Shown: one piece after another, positions 53,985-62,923 of the stretch
Position numbering within the stretch: position 1 is the stretch's first letter
Layout of the letters: each line of letters starts with the position of its first letter
Origin: Paenibacillus sp.
GTDB lineage: Bacteria; Bacillota; Bacilli; Paenibacillales; Paenibacillaceae
DNA: 64,000 nt
Direction of reading: 5' to 3'
NCBI GenBank assembly: GCA_017512705.1
Contig: JAFWEX010000105.1
Location: forward strand, 124,001-188,000
Translations under genes and position numbers: made by a program
The notes under the pieces: model-generated
Told to the model about the DNA's origin: nothing
Seen by the model: only the letters and a program-made list of their open reading frames with translations
The model's database searches: none

Positions 53985-55862
53985 ATGATGTCACAATTAT
54001 CGCTCTGGAAGCGCACATGGCGGGCCGCTAGCATAGCACTGCTGGGCTCAGCGCTGTTTGTCACTTCGCCCGGTTTGATCCACATGCCTGAAGCGCATGC
54101 AGCTGGTCCGAAGCAGATGGAATTTCTGGATCGCGGCGTGGTAGCGGTCAAGACGGGGAATGGTGTATTTGTCAGCTGGAGGCTACTCGGAACAGAGGGG
54201 TCCAATGTGGCCTTCAATGTGTATCGGGATGGCATGAAAGTAAATGCCTCGCCTATAACAGGCAGCACCAATCTTCAGGATACCGGCGGGATCAACAGTT
54301 CGAAATATACGGTTCGTGCTGTTGTTGGCGGGACAGAGCAGGCCCCCTCTGCGGCTACAAGTGTGTGGGGTAGCAATTATCTGAGCGTGCCGCTTCAAGT
54401 TCCATCAGGCGGTACGACACCGGACGGAGTAGCCTACACGTATAGCGCGAACGATGCCAGTGCAGGTGATCTGGACGGCGATGGCCAGTACGAATTGATT
54501 GTCAAATGGGACCCCTCTAACTCCAAGGATAATTCACAGAGCGGTTATACTGGCGAAGTATTCATGGATGCATACAAATTAAATGGTACTCGGCTGTGGC
54601 GGATCAGTCTGGGCAAAAATATTCGCGCTGGCGCTCATTATACTCAGTTTATGGTGTACGATCTCGATGGAGACGGGAAGGCCGAGGTTGCGATGAAAAC
54701 GGCGGACGGTACCCGCGATGGCACCGGCACGGTGATCGGGGATGGCAGCAAGGACTACCGAAATTCGAGCGGATATGTGCTATCCGGGCCCGAATTTCTG
54801 ACCGTCTTCAACGGACAGACGGGGAAAGCGATGTCTACCGTAAACTATGAGCCCGCACGCGGCAATGTCTCGGATTGGGGAGACAATTACGGCAATCGGG
54901 TCGACCGCTTTCTCGCGGCCATTGCCTATCTGGACGGGGAGCGCCCAAGTCTGGTTATGGCTCGCGGCTATTATACGCGAAGTGTGCTGGTAGCTTATAA
55001 CTGGCGGAATGGACAACTGACCAAGCAATGGACCTTTGACTCAAATACCGCAGGTAACTCAGGGTATGCCGGACAGGGGAATCATAATCTGAGTGTGGCG
55101 GATGTAGACGGGGATGGCAGGGACGAGATTGTTTATGGCGCAATGGCTGTTGACGATAACGGTAGAGGGCTGTATACGACTGGATTAAAACATGGCGATG
55201 CGATGCATCTGAGTGATTTGGACCCGGACCGCCAGGGGCTGGAAGTGTTTCAAGTTCATGAGACACCGTCCAATGCGGGGGTATCGTTCCGCGATGCAGG
55301 GACAGGACAGCTCATCTGGGGGGTCAAAACGACGAAAGATGTGGGACGGGGCATGGCGGCGGATATTGACCCAAGGTACAAAGGTGCTGAAGTGTGGGCA
55401 GACTGCAGTCTGTACACAGCCAAAGGACAGAAGCTGGGTTCAACCCTCCCTTCCTCTACGAACTTCGGCATCTGGTGGGACGGCGATCTGTTGCTTGAGC
55501 TGCTGGACAGCAACCGGATCGACAAATGGGATTATGCCAACAGCAAAACGGTAAATCTGTTGACCGCTTCAGGCGTATCCTCCAATAATGGTACCAAATC
55601 GACGCCGAGTCTGCAGGCAGATCTCTTCGGAGACTGGCGCGAGGAAGTGGTGTGGCGCACGAGTGACAGCTCGGCCCTGCGAATCTACACAACCACTGCC
55701 CTTACAGACAAACGCATCTATACACTGATGCATGATCCGGTATACCGCCTTGGCATTGCTTGGCAAAATGTAGCCTACAACCAGCCGCCGCACACCGGCT
55801 TTTATCTGGGTGAAGGCATGACCCCGCCTCCGATGCCAAATATCCGGTACGCAGGCAGATAA
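53985..55862 (+). CDS. Rhamnogalacturonan lyase, PL11
   Basis: Secreted pectin-degrading enzyme of 625 residues. Signal peptide (about 1-40, AHAA), a small beta-sheet N-terminal domain (about 42-150) and the PL11 beta-propeller with repeated calcium-binding DxDGDG motifs (GDLDGDGQYE, YDLDGDGKAE, ADVDGDGRDE) and EVAMKTADGT. It cleaves the rhamnogalacturonan I backbone by beta-elimination. GGGGAGG lies before the ATG. The divergent AraC gene and cre site suggest induction by pectin and repression by glucose. Confidence 0.93.
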   Translation: MMSQLSLWKRTWRAASIALLGSALFVTSPGLIHMPEAHAAGPKQMEFLDRGVVAVKTGNGVFVSWRLLGTEGSNVAFNVYRDGMKVNASPITGSTNLQDTGGINSSKYTVRAVVGGTEQAPSAATSVWGSNYLSVPLQVPSGGTTPDGVAYTYSANDASAGDLDGDGQYELIVKWDPSNSKDNSQSGYTGEVFMDAYKLNGTRLWRISLGKNIRAGAHYTQFMVYDLDGDGKAEVAMKTADGTRDGTGTVIGDGSKDYRNSSGYVLSGPEFLTVFNGQTGKAMSTVNYEPARGNVSDWGDNYGNRVDRFLAAIAYLDGERPSLVMARGYYTRSVLVAYNWRNGQLTKQWTFDSNTAGNSGYAGQGNHNLSVADVDGDGRDEIVYGAMAVDDNGRGLYTTGLKHGDAMHLSDLDPDRQGLEVFQVHETPSNAGVSFRDAGTGQLIWGVKTTKDVGRGMAADIDPRYKGAEVWADCSLYTAKGQKLGSTLPSSTNFGIWWDGDLLLELLDSNRIDKWDYANSKTVNLLTASGVSSNNGTKSTPSLQADLFGDWREEVVWRTSDSSALRIYTTTALTDKRIYTLMHDPVYRLGIAWQNVAYNQPPHTGFYLGEGMTPPPMPNIRYAGR

Positions 55863-55937
55863 GAGAAGGGCTGCGTGTGGCAGCCCGGCTCAATGAAGAA
55901 GTGAATATGAACAGCGAAGGTCTACACTTCGCGGAAG

Positions 55938-55974
55938 GGAGCAACGGGCGAAGGTTCGTTGTTCCTCTTTTTTT
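55938..55974 (+). terminator. Terminator of the PL11 gene
   Basis: GGAGCAACG and CGTTGTTCC pair (one G-U), followed by TCT7. Confidence 0.8.
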
Positions 55975-56012
55975 CAAAGGAATAGAATTTCGTTAAAAGT
56001 GAGAAAAAACGT

Positions 56013-56072
56013 TTGACAGCTACCTAGACTGCCTTTATTATACGTATATAACTTACTAAACAGGTAGGAATA
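56013..56072 (+). promoter_or_regulatory. Promoter of the sulfate-uptake operon with a downstream motif
   Basis: TTGACA (56013) and TATTAT (56036-56041) are 17 bases apart. Just after it, ATAAC-N9-AGGTAGGAATAA (about 56048-56073) resembles a half-symmetric regulator site. The same promoter and motif pattern precedes the DUF2292 gene at 59486. CymR-type cysteine repressors bind GGAAT-containing sites in such positions; that identity is inference. Confidence 0.6.
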
Positions 56073-56079
56073 ATATATT

Positions 56080-56264
56080 TGATTGAGGTTACGTCAATCC
56101 GTCATGGCAGGCACGGCAGAGCAGCACGATAGTTACTCGAACAGCATAACGTTCTCACCGTATAGACGGAGGAACACCACAGCGCATGTTACCGCATGAA
56201 GCATACACGACTTTGGGTCGGCATGACTTGATGAAGGGTAGATTGCGCAGGGGTTCCTCCGTCT
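56080..56264 (+). ncRNA. Structured leader of the sulfate-uptake operon, no known class
   Basis: AGACGGAGGAAC (56164-56175) pairs perfectly with GTTCCTCCGTCT (56253-56264). Inside, GCGCA pairs with TGCGC (56182-56186, 56244-56248), enclosing hairpins CATG-N6-CATG and CGAC-N5-GTCG. A further hairpin GATTG/CAATC lies at about 56081-56099. Downstream is U-rich but not a clean terminator tract. The layout is that of a multi-helix leader. No S-box, T-box or other familiar core is present. Confidence 0.45.
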
Positions 56265-56349
56265 CTTTGTTGTTCGGTTACATTTCGCTGTTCTGCTGAC
56301 CTGTAGCCTGTCTAATCATGCAAGTTTATATCGGGGGGAGTGTAAATTG

Positions 56350-57435
56350 ATGAAGAAGAGAGTTCACAAAGGCATTCTGATTGGGCTAGCACTTGTGTTA
56401 ACAGGGGTGCTGGCAGCTTGCGGATCAGATAATGGCGGGCCAGGCGCATCAAGTGCAGCCACAGGAACAGGAACGGATGCGAATAAGGAAGGCAGCAATT
56501 CGGTTGAGCTGCTCAACGTCTCCTATGACCCGACACGGGAACTTTACGAGGAATATAACAAGGCATTTGCCGCGTACTGGCTGAAAGAGAAGGGCCAGGA
56601 AGTAAACATTAAACAATCTCACGGGGGTTCGGGTAAACAGAGTCGTTCCGTCATTGATGGATTGGATGCAGATGTGGTGACGCTGGCTCTGGGTTATGAT
56701 ATCGATGCGATTGAAGATAAAGGTCTGATTAACGCAGGCTGGCAGGATCAATACGAGCATAACAGTTCACCGTACACATCCACGATTGTGTTTCTGGTGC
56801 GCAAAGGTAATCCCAAAGGCATCAAGGACTGGGATGATCTGATCAAAGGAGATACGCAGGTCATTACGCCGAATCCGAAGACATCCGGTGGCGCGCGGTG
56901 GAACTATCTGGCGGCATGGGGTTATGCGCTGAAGCATAACAACAACGATGAAGACAAAGCAAAGCAGTTTGTTGCTGAGTTGTTCAAACATGCTCCTGTA
57001 CTTGACTCCGGGGCCCGTGGATCGACAACGACATTTGTAGAACGTGGTATTGGGGATGTACTGCTGGCTTGGGAGAACGAAGCATTCCTGTCAGTAAAAG
57101 AGTTAGGACCTGACAAATTCGACATTGTCGTGCCTTCCGTTAGCATACTCGCCGAACCCCCTGTAGCGATTGTGGATAAAAATGCAGACAAAAAAGGGAC
57201 CCGCGATGTGGCAGATGCGTATCTCAAATACCTTTACAGCGAAGAAGGGCAGACCATTGCTGCCGAAAATTATTACCGTCCAACGCTGGACAGTGTGAAG
57301 GACAAATTCAATGATCAGTTTCCGAAGCTGGAGCTGTTTACGTTAAAAGATGTTTTCGGTTCTTGGCGGGATACCCAGGCCAAACACTTTAAAGATGGAG
57401 GCATCTTCGACCAGATCTATGTGCCAGGAAGCTAG
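56350..57435 (+). CDS. Sulfate-binding lipoprotein of an ABC transporter
   Basis: Sulfate/thiosulfate-binding protein (Sbp/CysP family) of 361 residues. Lipobox LAAC (Cys24), Gly/Ala/Thr linker, then [34 protein letters not shown] and [17 protein letters not shown], the family landmarks around the bound sulfate. GGGGGGAG before the ATG (a TTG at 56347 is equally in frame). First gene behind the structured leader. Confidence 0.93.
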   Translation: MKKRVHKGILIGLALVLTGVLAACGSDNGGPGASSAATGTGTDANKEGSNSVELLNVSYDPTRELYEEYNKAFAAYWLKEKGQEVNIKQSHGGSGKQSRSVIDGLDADVVTLALGYDIDAIEDKGLINAGWQDQYEHNSSPYTSTIVFLVRKGNPKGIKDWDDLIKGDTQVITPNPKTSGGARWNYLAAWGYALKHNNNDEDKAKQFVAELFKHAPVLDSGARGSTTTFVERGIGDVLLAWENEAFLSVKELGPDKFDIVVPSVSILAEPPVAIVDKNADKKGTRDVADAYLKYLYSEEGQTIAAENYYRPTLDSVKDKFNDQFPKLELFTLKDVFGSWRDTQAKHFKDGGIFDQIYVPGS

Positions 57436-57558
57436 ACCTAGTTCTGCTCGGAATCTGTGGGTGTTGAACTGGAGGGAACAAAGAAGACAGGAAACACATA
57501 TTGCGCTGTACGCGGCCAACCAGCCCAACCGGCTGAAGGCGGAGAGGATGAAATAGGC

Positions 57559-58398
57559 ATGAGCAAGGTTATTGCGGCTCGGGGAAGGCAGACATTGCCG
57601 GGGTTCGGATTAACGATGGGGTATAGCGTGTTATATCTGAGTCTGGTGGTGCTGATTCCGCTGACGGCCCTGTTGTTCAATTCTACGGGATTGACCTGGG
57701 GGACGATGGTGGATGTGGCTACCAATCCAAGGGTGCTGGCATCATTCCGAGTCAGTTTCCTAACCGCCGGAGCAGCAGCTCTGATCGACCTGTTCCTGGG
57801 TCTGCTCCTGGCTTGGGTGCTGGTTAGATATGAATTTACTGGCAAACGATGGTTTGATGCCGTCATTGATCTGCCGTTTGCGCTGCCGACAGCAGTAGCC
57901 GGGGTGGCACTGACGGCAATCTATGCCGGAAACGGCTGGATCGGACAATTCGTAGAGCCCTTGGGTATTCAACTGGCTTACTCTCAAGTGGGGATCACTC
58001 TCGCGCTTATGTTTATCGGCATCCCCTTCGTCGTAAGGACAGTACAGCCCGTACTGGAGGAACTGGAGGCTGAGGTGGAAGAGGCAGCAGCAACGCTGGG
58101 GGCTGGGCGATGGCGGATCTTCCGTGCCATTTTGCTGCCGGATTTAATCCCGCCGCTGCTGACAGGGTTCGCACTTGCTTTTGCAAGAGGCATTGGTGAG
58201 TATGGGTCGGTTGTATTTATTTCGGGCAATATGCCGATGAAAACAGAAATCGCACCGCTGCTCATCATGGCGAAGCTGGAGCAGTTTGATTATGCGGGAG
58301 CTACTGCAGTCGCCTTGCTGCTCTTATTGATCTCCTTTATCCTGCTGCTTATTATCAATTCCCTGCAACGCTGGAGCCGCAAGGCAGGGAGAATATGA
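57559..58398 (+). CDS. cysT: Sulfate ABC transporter permease CysT
   Basis: Membrane subunit of 279 residues with six transmembrane helices and the ATPase-contact loop EEAAATLGAGRWRIFRAILLPD. SVLYLSLVVLIPLTALL near the N-terminus and DLPFALPTAVAGVALTAIY are typical of CysT/CysU. An in-frame extension back to 57457 has no binding site; GGAGAGGATG supports the start at 57559. Confidence 0.92.
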   Translation: MSKVIAARGRQTLPGFGLTMGYSVLYLSLVVLIPLTALLFNSTGLTWGTMVDVATNPRVLASFRVSFLTAGAAALIDLFLGLLLAWVLVRYEFTGKRWFDAVIDLPFALPTAVAGVALTAIYAGNGWIGQFVEPLGIQLAYSQVGITLALMFIGIPFVVRTVQPVLEELEAEVEEAAATLGAGRWRIFRAILLPDLIPPLLTGFALAFARGIGEYGSVVFISGNMPMKTEIAPLLIMAKLEQFDYAGATAVALLLLLISFILLLIINSLQRWSRKAGRI

Positions 58399-58543
58399 TT
58401 GCATCAGCACATCAGCACGGGAGAATAGAGGAGCATTCAAGTACCACACATTCCGTCCGTGCGGCTTGCCCATTCGTGGCGGCCCGGATGGATTTATATA
58501 GCCACTCCGTGGCACACTCACCAAACCGAGGGAGGTGTATCTT

Positions 58544-59422
58544 ATGGCGGGGTCTGTCCCACTGTGGCCTGCTTCACCTGTTCCAATGGGCAAAAGTCCG
58601 AATCGTGCTACAACAGAAGCACCTTGGGTAAAATGGTTGTTGATTGGACTCGCAAGTCTCGTCCTGATCTGGCTGCTGATTCTGCCGCTGGTTATTGTAC
58701 TGATGGAAGCGTTAAAGCAAGGCTGGGGCGTCTACATCGCTGCCCTGACGGAACCCGATGCTTGGTCTGCGCTCAAGCTGACACTGCTTGTTGCTGCAAT
58801 TACAGTTCCGCTTAATACAATCTTTGGTGTGGCAGCGGCCTGGGTTATTACCAAATTCAGTTTTAAAGGCAAAGGGCTGCTCATCACACTGATTGATCTT
58901 CCCTTTTCGATCTCACCTGTGGTTGGTGGTTTAATCTTTGTCCTGGTGTTTGGCTCGAATGGATGGTTTGGCCCATGGCTGGCTGAACAGGATATCAAAA
59001 TCATCTTTGCACTTCCAGGAATTGTGATTGCAACGTTGTTTATTACCTTCCCCTTCGTGGCAAGGGAGCTTATTCCGCTGATGGAGGATCAAGGTACGCG
59101 GGAAGAAGAAGCGGCTGTAACGCTGGGAGCTTCCGGGTGGCGCATCTTCTGGAGTGTGACACTGCCTAATATAAAATGGGGACTTCTCTACGGAATTATC
59201 CTGTGTAATGCACGTGCTATGGGGGAGTTTGGAGCGGTATCCGTTGTCTCCGGGCACATACGTGGAGAAACGAACACCTTGCCCCTGCACGTTGAGATTT
59301 TATATAACGAATATCAGTTTTCGGCGTCCTTTGCCGTTGCATCTTTGCTGCTAATTCTGGCTTTGGCTACGTTATTACTCAAGAGCTGGCTTGGTCATAA
59401 AGCCGTTTCGGAAAAGAGGTAG
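58544..59422 (+). CDS. cysW: Sulfate ABC transporter permease CysW
   Basis: Second membrane subunit of 292 residues, six helices, with DLPFSISPVVGGLIFVLVFG and the contact loop EEEAAVTLGASGWRIFWSVTLPN. GGGAGG eight bases ahead fixes the ATG. A gap of 145 bases from cysT is unusually long for this operon and holds no credible gene. No cysA ATPase follows; the operon ends here. Confidence 0.92.
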   Translation: MAGSVPLWPASPVPMGKSPNRATTEAPWVKWLLIGLASLVLIWLLILPLVIVLMEALKQGWGVYIAALTEPDAWSALKLTLLVAAITVPLNTIFGVAAAWVITKFSFKGKGLLITLIDLPFSISPVVGGLIFVLVFGSNGWFGPWLAEQDIKIIFALPGIVIATLFITFPFVARELIPLMEDQGTREEEAAVTLGASGWRIFWSVTLPNIKWGLLYGIILCNARAMGEFGAVSVVSGHIRGETNTLPLHVEILYNEYQFSASFAVASLLLILALATLLLKSWLGHKAVSEKR

Positions 59423-59485
59423 CAGGACCTAGGAGTGCAGGAGGACAGCAAAGAAATGAGGTTCTGTTCAGGATTAAAATATCAA

Positions 59486-59545
59486 TTGACAGCTGCTGGA
59501 AGCCCTGATATTCTATAAACCAAGTATATAGGTTGGATAAGAATG
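59486..59545 (+). promoter_or_regulatory. Promoter of the DUF2292 gene, twin of the sulfate-operon promoter
   Basis: TTGACAGCT (59486) and TATTCT (59509-59514) are 17 bases apart, followed by ATAAACC-N8-AGGTTGGATAA. The arrangement matches that at 56013-56073 in order and spacing, suggesting a shared regulator. Confidence 0.6.
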
Positions 59546-59633
59546 GATTATAATTCACTTCATGGAATGTAGGTGCGCACAGGATTACTCAGGATTATAA
59601 CGGGTGGCAGCCCGAGAAGAGGAGGCGGCTCAA

Positions 59634-59873
59634 GTGGCTAAGCCGTTAAAAGTGGATGAGGTATGGTTGAACCGAATTGCCGGGCAACTGGATGACATGG
59701 AGTTTGGTTCATTGCACATCGTGGTACATGAAGGGCAGATTGTGCAGATGGAGCGTACTGAGCGCAAACGATTTGAAAATACGTCCTCAAGCAGTGCCTC
59801 CAAATCCAGTAATGTCGCTAGAAGCAGCTCTACTCGTTCTGTTCGTGGATCAAACGCGAGTGCCAAAGGGTAG
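59634..59873 (+). CDS. DUF2292 (YezD-like) small protein
   Basis: Seventy-nine residues. The DUF2292 core is clear: WLNRIAGQLDDMEFGSLHIVVHEGQIVQMERTERKRF (about 9-45). A Ser/Arg-rich tail of about 34 residues follows. YezD-type proteins are linked to sulfur-metabolism genes in Firmicutes, and this one lies directly beyond the sulfate transporter. The GTG at 59634 has AGAGGAGG seven bases ahead; an earlier GTG at 59604 lacks one. The function is unknown. Confidence 0.8.
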   Translation: MAKPLKVDEVWLNRIAGQLDDMEFGSLHIVVHEGQIVQMERTERKRFENTSSSSASKSSNVARSSSTRSVRGSNASAKG

Positions 59874-60041
59874 GATTCTGATCTGAAGAGTATTCAGAGA
59901 ACATACGTATCGAAAACAATAGAGTAGTGAGAAGTATGATGAGTAGTGAGTGTTGTATGGATCTTCATCGTACGTGTGCTCACCATTATGTTGTACTTAG
60001 TAAGCAAATCCTGTGTTGTATAATGATTTCGAATAATGAAT

Positions 60042-60084
60042 AGGCTGTCCCTATCATCATGACGACTTAGGGACAGCCTTTTTT
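60042..60084 (+). terminator. Terminator of the DUF2292 transcript
   Basis: AGGCTGTCCCTA and TAGGGACAGCCT pair perfectly and are followed by T6. Nothing else is seen in 59874-60231. Confidence 0.9.
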
Positions 60085-60231
60085 GTGTACTTCCGGGATC
60101 GTAGCGGAACAAAACGCTGCCTCCCTGGAATGACCGTTCTACTGCTAACAAACGTAACAGGAGTCTACATCCGACTACATACTTTCGAAGGCATACTTTA
60201 GAATGCATACTTCTCGTCGCTTCGCCTGCGA

Positions 60232-61152
60232 CTAGTCCGAAGCGGATACAGATCTGCGAGGTGTCACTGGTGGAGGAAGATCCCCTGTAACAGAGTCATC
60301 TACCTGTGAAGCCGTATGGCTACTGCTGCTGTTCTCAACTGCTTCTGCATGTCCGGCATATGGACGTTCACTGCGAGAACGTGATCCGGTTAACCCGAAT
60401 CCGGAGATCAACAGGATAAGTTGCAAGGCAAGAGCATAAGGGGCCGCTGCAAGTCCGATCCAATGAAGCAGAGAGCACAGTGCAATCAGGAGCGCAAGCC
60501 ATTTGACTAATGTACCTGATGTGCCCCGCTTAGGACTTGCCCAGAGCACATAACCGTATAGTATGGTAAGCATGAGAGAAATGGTCTGGAACCATGGCAA
60601 CAGGCTGCCCCAAGTATCTACGGAAGTACCTGCGATCCTCTTGGTGTAAAACAGGTTTCCGATCAAAAGGGCAGTGGCTGCCAGTGCAGCCGGTTCCGCA
60701 GCAGGCCTGAGAATTCTCCAGATGACATGACCCCAGTGCACCGAATATGTACTCCGGTTTAGTTCGTCCGATAGGGCGGTACACTCCCGTTCGAGTGCTT
60801 TATGCATAAGGCCGAGCCGGGCGGAATCCTCATTTTTAACACAGTCACGAATCTGATCCTGAAGCTGTGGGGAGAGGCATGAGGCCGATTTACAAGCCTG
60901 CAATGCTTTTAACAACTCATGATGTTCCTCTGCAGATGCTTCATATTTTCGTTGTTCCCAAATGGTAAGTAGTCCCAAAAGCTCTGTGCTTATGTATAAT
61001 GTATCTCGTATCCTATGCATATGCCTTTCATGGCTACGCCGAATTTCTGTGGCTGACCACAGATAAACGGCCAAGAGCAAGGCGATCACACCCAGGTATA
61101 TAAACGCAGCGTCAGGATGTGACGATAGGTTATCCAACCAACGTTGAAACAC
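60232..61152 (-). CDS. Membrane protein of unknown function, six predicted helices
   Basis: Protein of 306 residues. One N-terminal helix (about 15-33), a soluble stretch rich in Cys and charged residues (about 35-145, with KSASCLSPQLQDQIRDC), then several helices (about 150-265) and a polar Ser/Pro-rich tail. The GTG at 61152 has AAAGGAGG seven bases upstream, better than the earlier GTG at 61176. I do not recognise a family. Confidence 0.65.
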   Translation of the reverse strand: MFQRWLDNLSSHPDAAFIYLGVIALLLAVYLWSATEIRRSHERHMHRIRDTLYISTELLGLLTIWEQRKYEASAEEHHELLKALQACKSASCLSPQLQDQIRDCVKNEDSARLGLMHKALERECTALSDELNRSTYSVHWGHVIWRILRPAAEPAALAATALLIGNLFYTKRIAGTSVDTWGSLLPWFQTISLMLTILYGYVLWASPKRGTSGTLVKWLALLIALCSLLHWIGLAAAPYALALQLILLISGFGLTGSRSRSERPYAGHAEAVENSSSSHTASQVDDSVTGDLPPPVTPRRSVSASD

Positions 61153-61289
61153 AACTTTTCCTCCTTTACAACCCACTTGACGTATCTGGAATATGCTTTA
61201 CGCAAGCTTTCTCTCACTATTACACAGGAAGTAGATGAATTCAAGCAATTGAATCAATTAGACGGAGCAGAAATGAGGAGGTTTTTTTG

Positions 61290-61415
61290 ATGGTATACGT
61301 ACGTAGACATAACGACAACTGCATGGATTTAAACACAATTGCTGGGGAATACGAACTTGCTTCTGATTTTAATGTAGTTTCTAGCAGAGAGGAGCGTAAT
61401 GGATGGACGAGGTAA
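61290..61415 (+). CDS. Short open reading frame, 41 residues, coupled to an acetyltransferase
   Basis: ATG 61290 has GAGGAGG eight bases ahead and reads for 41 codons to TAA 61413-61415, overlapping the first 13 bases of the next gene. The product (MVYVRRHNDN...NGWTR) is hydrophilic and resembles nothing I know. Its strong binding site and overlap suggest real translation, perhaps to couple the following gene. It is too short for confident gene prediction. Confidence 0.45.
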   Translation: MVYVRRHNDNCMDLNTIAGEYELASDFNVVSSREERNGWTR

Positions 61416-61816
61416 AGATTGAACATGCACCGCCGGCTGCGGTTGAATATTTGGCACTGCGGCAGATTGCCGGACTTAGTCCGATGAGCCGGGAGGGAGC
61501 TGAGATTGGCCTGCCGCGCAGTTTATTTGCAGTATGTTTACGAGAGAAAGATGTTCTGATTGGCATGGGGCGTGTGATCGGAGATGGCGGTTGCTTCTTT
61601 CAAGTGGTCGATATTGCGGTACATCCCGATCAACAAGGGAAAGGCTACGGCAAACTGATCATGATCGAAATTATGAACTATTTACGTGAAGCTGTACCTG
61701 CGCGCGGCTTGGTTAGTTTGCTGGCAGATGTTCCTGCTGACCGTTTATATGCTCAGTTTGGCTTTGAATATACAAGTCCGAAGTCAGAGGGCATGTGGTG
61801 GAGGCAAGGAGAGTAG
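61403..61816 (+). CDS. GNAT-family acetyltransferase
   Basis: Acetyltransferase of 137 residues with the acetyl-CoA motif VDIAVHPDQQGKGYGKLIM (about 68-88) and YAQFGFEYTSP near the end. The N-terminal ALRQIAGLSPMSREGAEIGLPRS is shared with one group of small GNAT proteins. Substrate unknown. GAGGAG lies upstream, inside the preceding short frame. Confidence 0.88.
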   Translation: MDEVKIEHAPPAAVEYLALRQIAGLSPMSREGAEIGLPRSLFAVCLREKDVLIGMGRVIGDGGCFFQVVDIAVHPDQQGKGYGKLIMIEIMNYLREAVPARGLVSLLADVPADRLYAQFGFEYTSPKSEGMWWRQGE

Positions 61817-62050
61817 AAAATGAGTTATAAACCGTTAACCTTTGGATTACCAAAGGTTTTTCGGCATGATGAACAGGAATCTGGGTGAGAACAGGAATGA
61901 TGATTCGAGTTTACAAGTGTTCGTTTCCGGTTTAAGATGACGTGAACCGTTTAAGGTATATAACAATAGGAAGTCGTATCACAATAACGGTAGTAATAAG
62001 CAATAAGTAATAAGTAATGAGTTGAGATCTATAGAAATGAGGGACTTAAT

Positions 62051-62683
62051 ATGAAAGTAGCAATCTTTGGAGCAACCGGTGAGATTGGGAAGACAATCTT
62101 GTGGGAATTAATGGATCGCGGTCATGAAGTCACAGCAATAGTCCGTACCCCATCCAAAATCGAGATGGTGCATGAACGTCTGCGTGTAGAGCAGGGGGAC
62201 GTGTTGAACCCGAATCAGGTAGCTGATTTTTCAGCTGGTCAAGATGCGGTAGTGAGTGCTTACGGACCGAAATTTGGTGAGGAAGAGGAGTTGCTTGAAG
62301 TTACTCGATCATTGATTGAGGGCGTGCGCCGCGGGAACGCAGGACGTCTGGTTGTTGTTGGCGGGGCAGGAAGTCTGATGACGGACTCTGGTGAGATGCT
62401 CATGAATACACCAGGATTTCCGGAGGAAGTGAAGCCACTTGCGCAGGCCCATGCGGATGCTTATGGGATTCTGAAAGAATCCAACATTCACTGGACTTTT
62501 ATGAGCCCGGCAGCAACTATTACTACGGGAAGAAGAACCGGTCAATTCCGAATCGGGATGAACCGGGTCATTACAGATGATCTGGGTGAGAGCAGTATTT
62601 CTGTAGGTGATTTTGCAGCGGCTTTGGTGGATGAACTGGATGATCCGCAATTTATTCAAGCCCAGTTCACGGTAGGGTATTAA
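62051..62683 (+). CDS. NAD(P)-binding atypical short-chain reductase (YwnB/NmrA-like)
   Basis: Rossmann-fold protein of 210 residues with the opening MKVAIFGATGEIGK (GxxGxxG), the AIVRTPSK arginine that favours NADP, VVVGGAGSL and FMSPAATI. It resembles YwnB and other NmrA/HSCARG-like or flavin-reductase-like members. The catalytic YxxxK of classical reductases is not present. It may sense or reduce with NADPH. AGGGACTT precedes the ATG, a weak site. Confidence 0.83.
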   Translation: MKVAIFGATGEIGKTILWELMDRGHEVTAIVRTPSKIEMVHERLRVEQGDVLNPNQVADFSAGQDAVVSAYGPKFGEEEELLEVTRSLIEGVRRGNAGRLVVVGGAGSLMTDSGEMLMNTPGFPEEVKPLAQAHADAYGILKESNIHWTFMSPAATITTGRRTGQFRIGMNRVITDDLGESSISVGDFAAALVDELDDPQFIQAQFTVGY

Positions 62684-62923
62684 GTATAAGCTGGTTTAAA
62701 GGCAGGAAGATAACGGATGATGGTCAGATCGTGATCGTGACTTTAGTGGCTTTCGTGCCTTTCGTGCCTTACATGGCTTATGTGACAAGGTGCGGATGAG
62801 AAGTTGATTAGCACAGGATCGGCACAATGGTGAGCCGGGAATGACCGATCGTGAATCGGAAAACCCTTGATTGTGATGGGGACGAAGATGGAATTCATAC
62901 GTGGTGATCGGGGAGGGATGAGT

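Noticed and set aside
58395-58631. Frame of 78 codons starting at the cysT stop (ATGA overlap)
   Set aside because: It runs into the cysW gene in another frame and has no known sequence; the overlap is probably coincidental.
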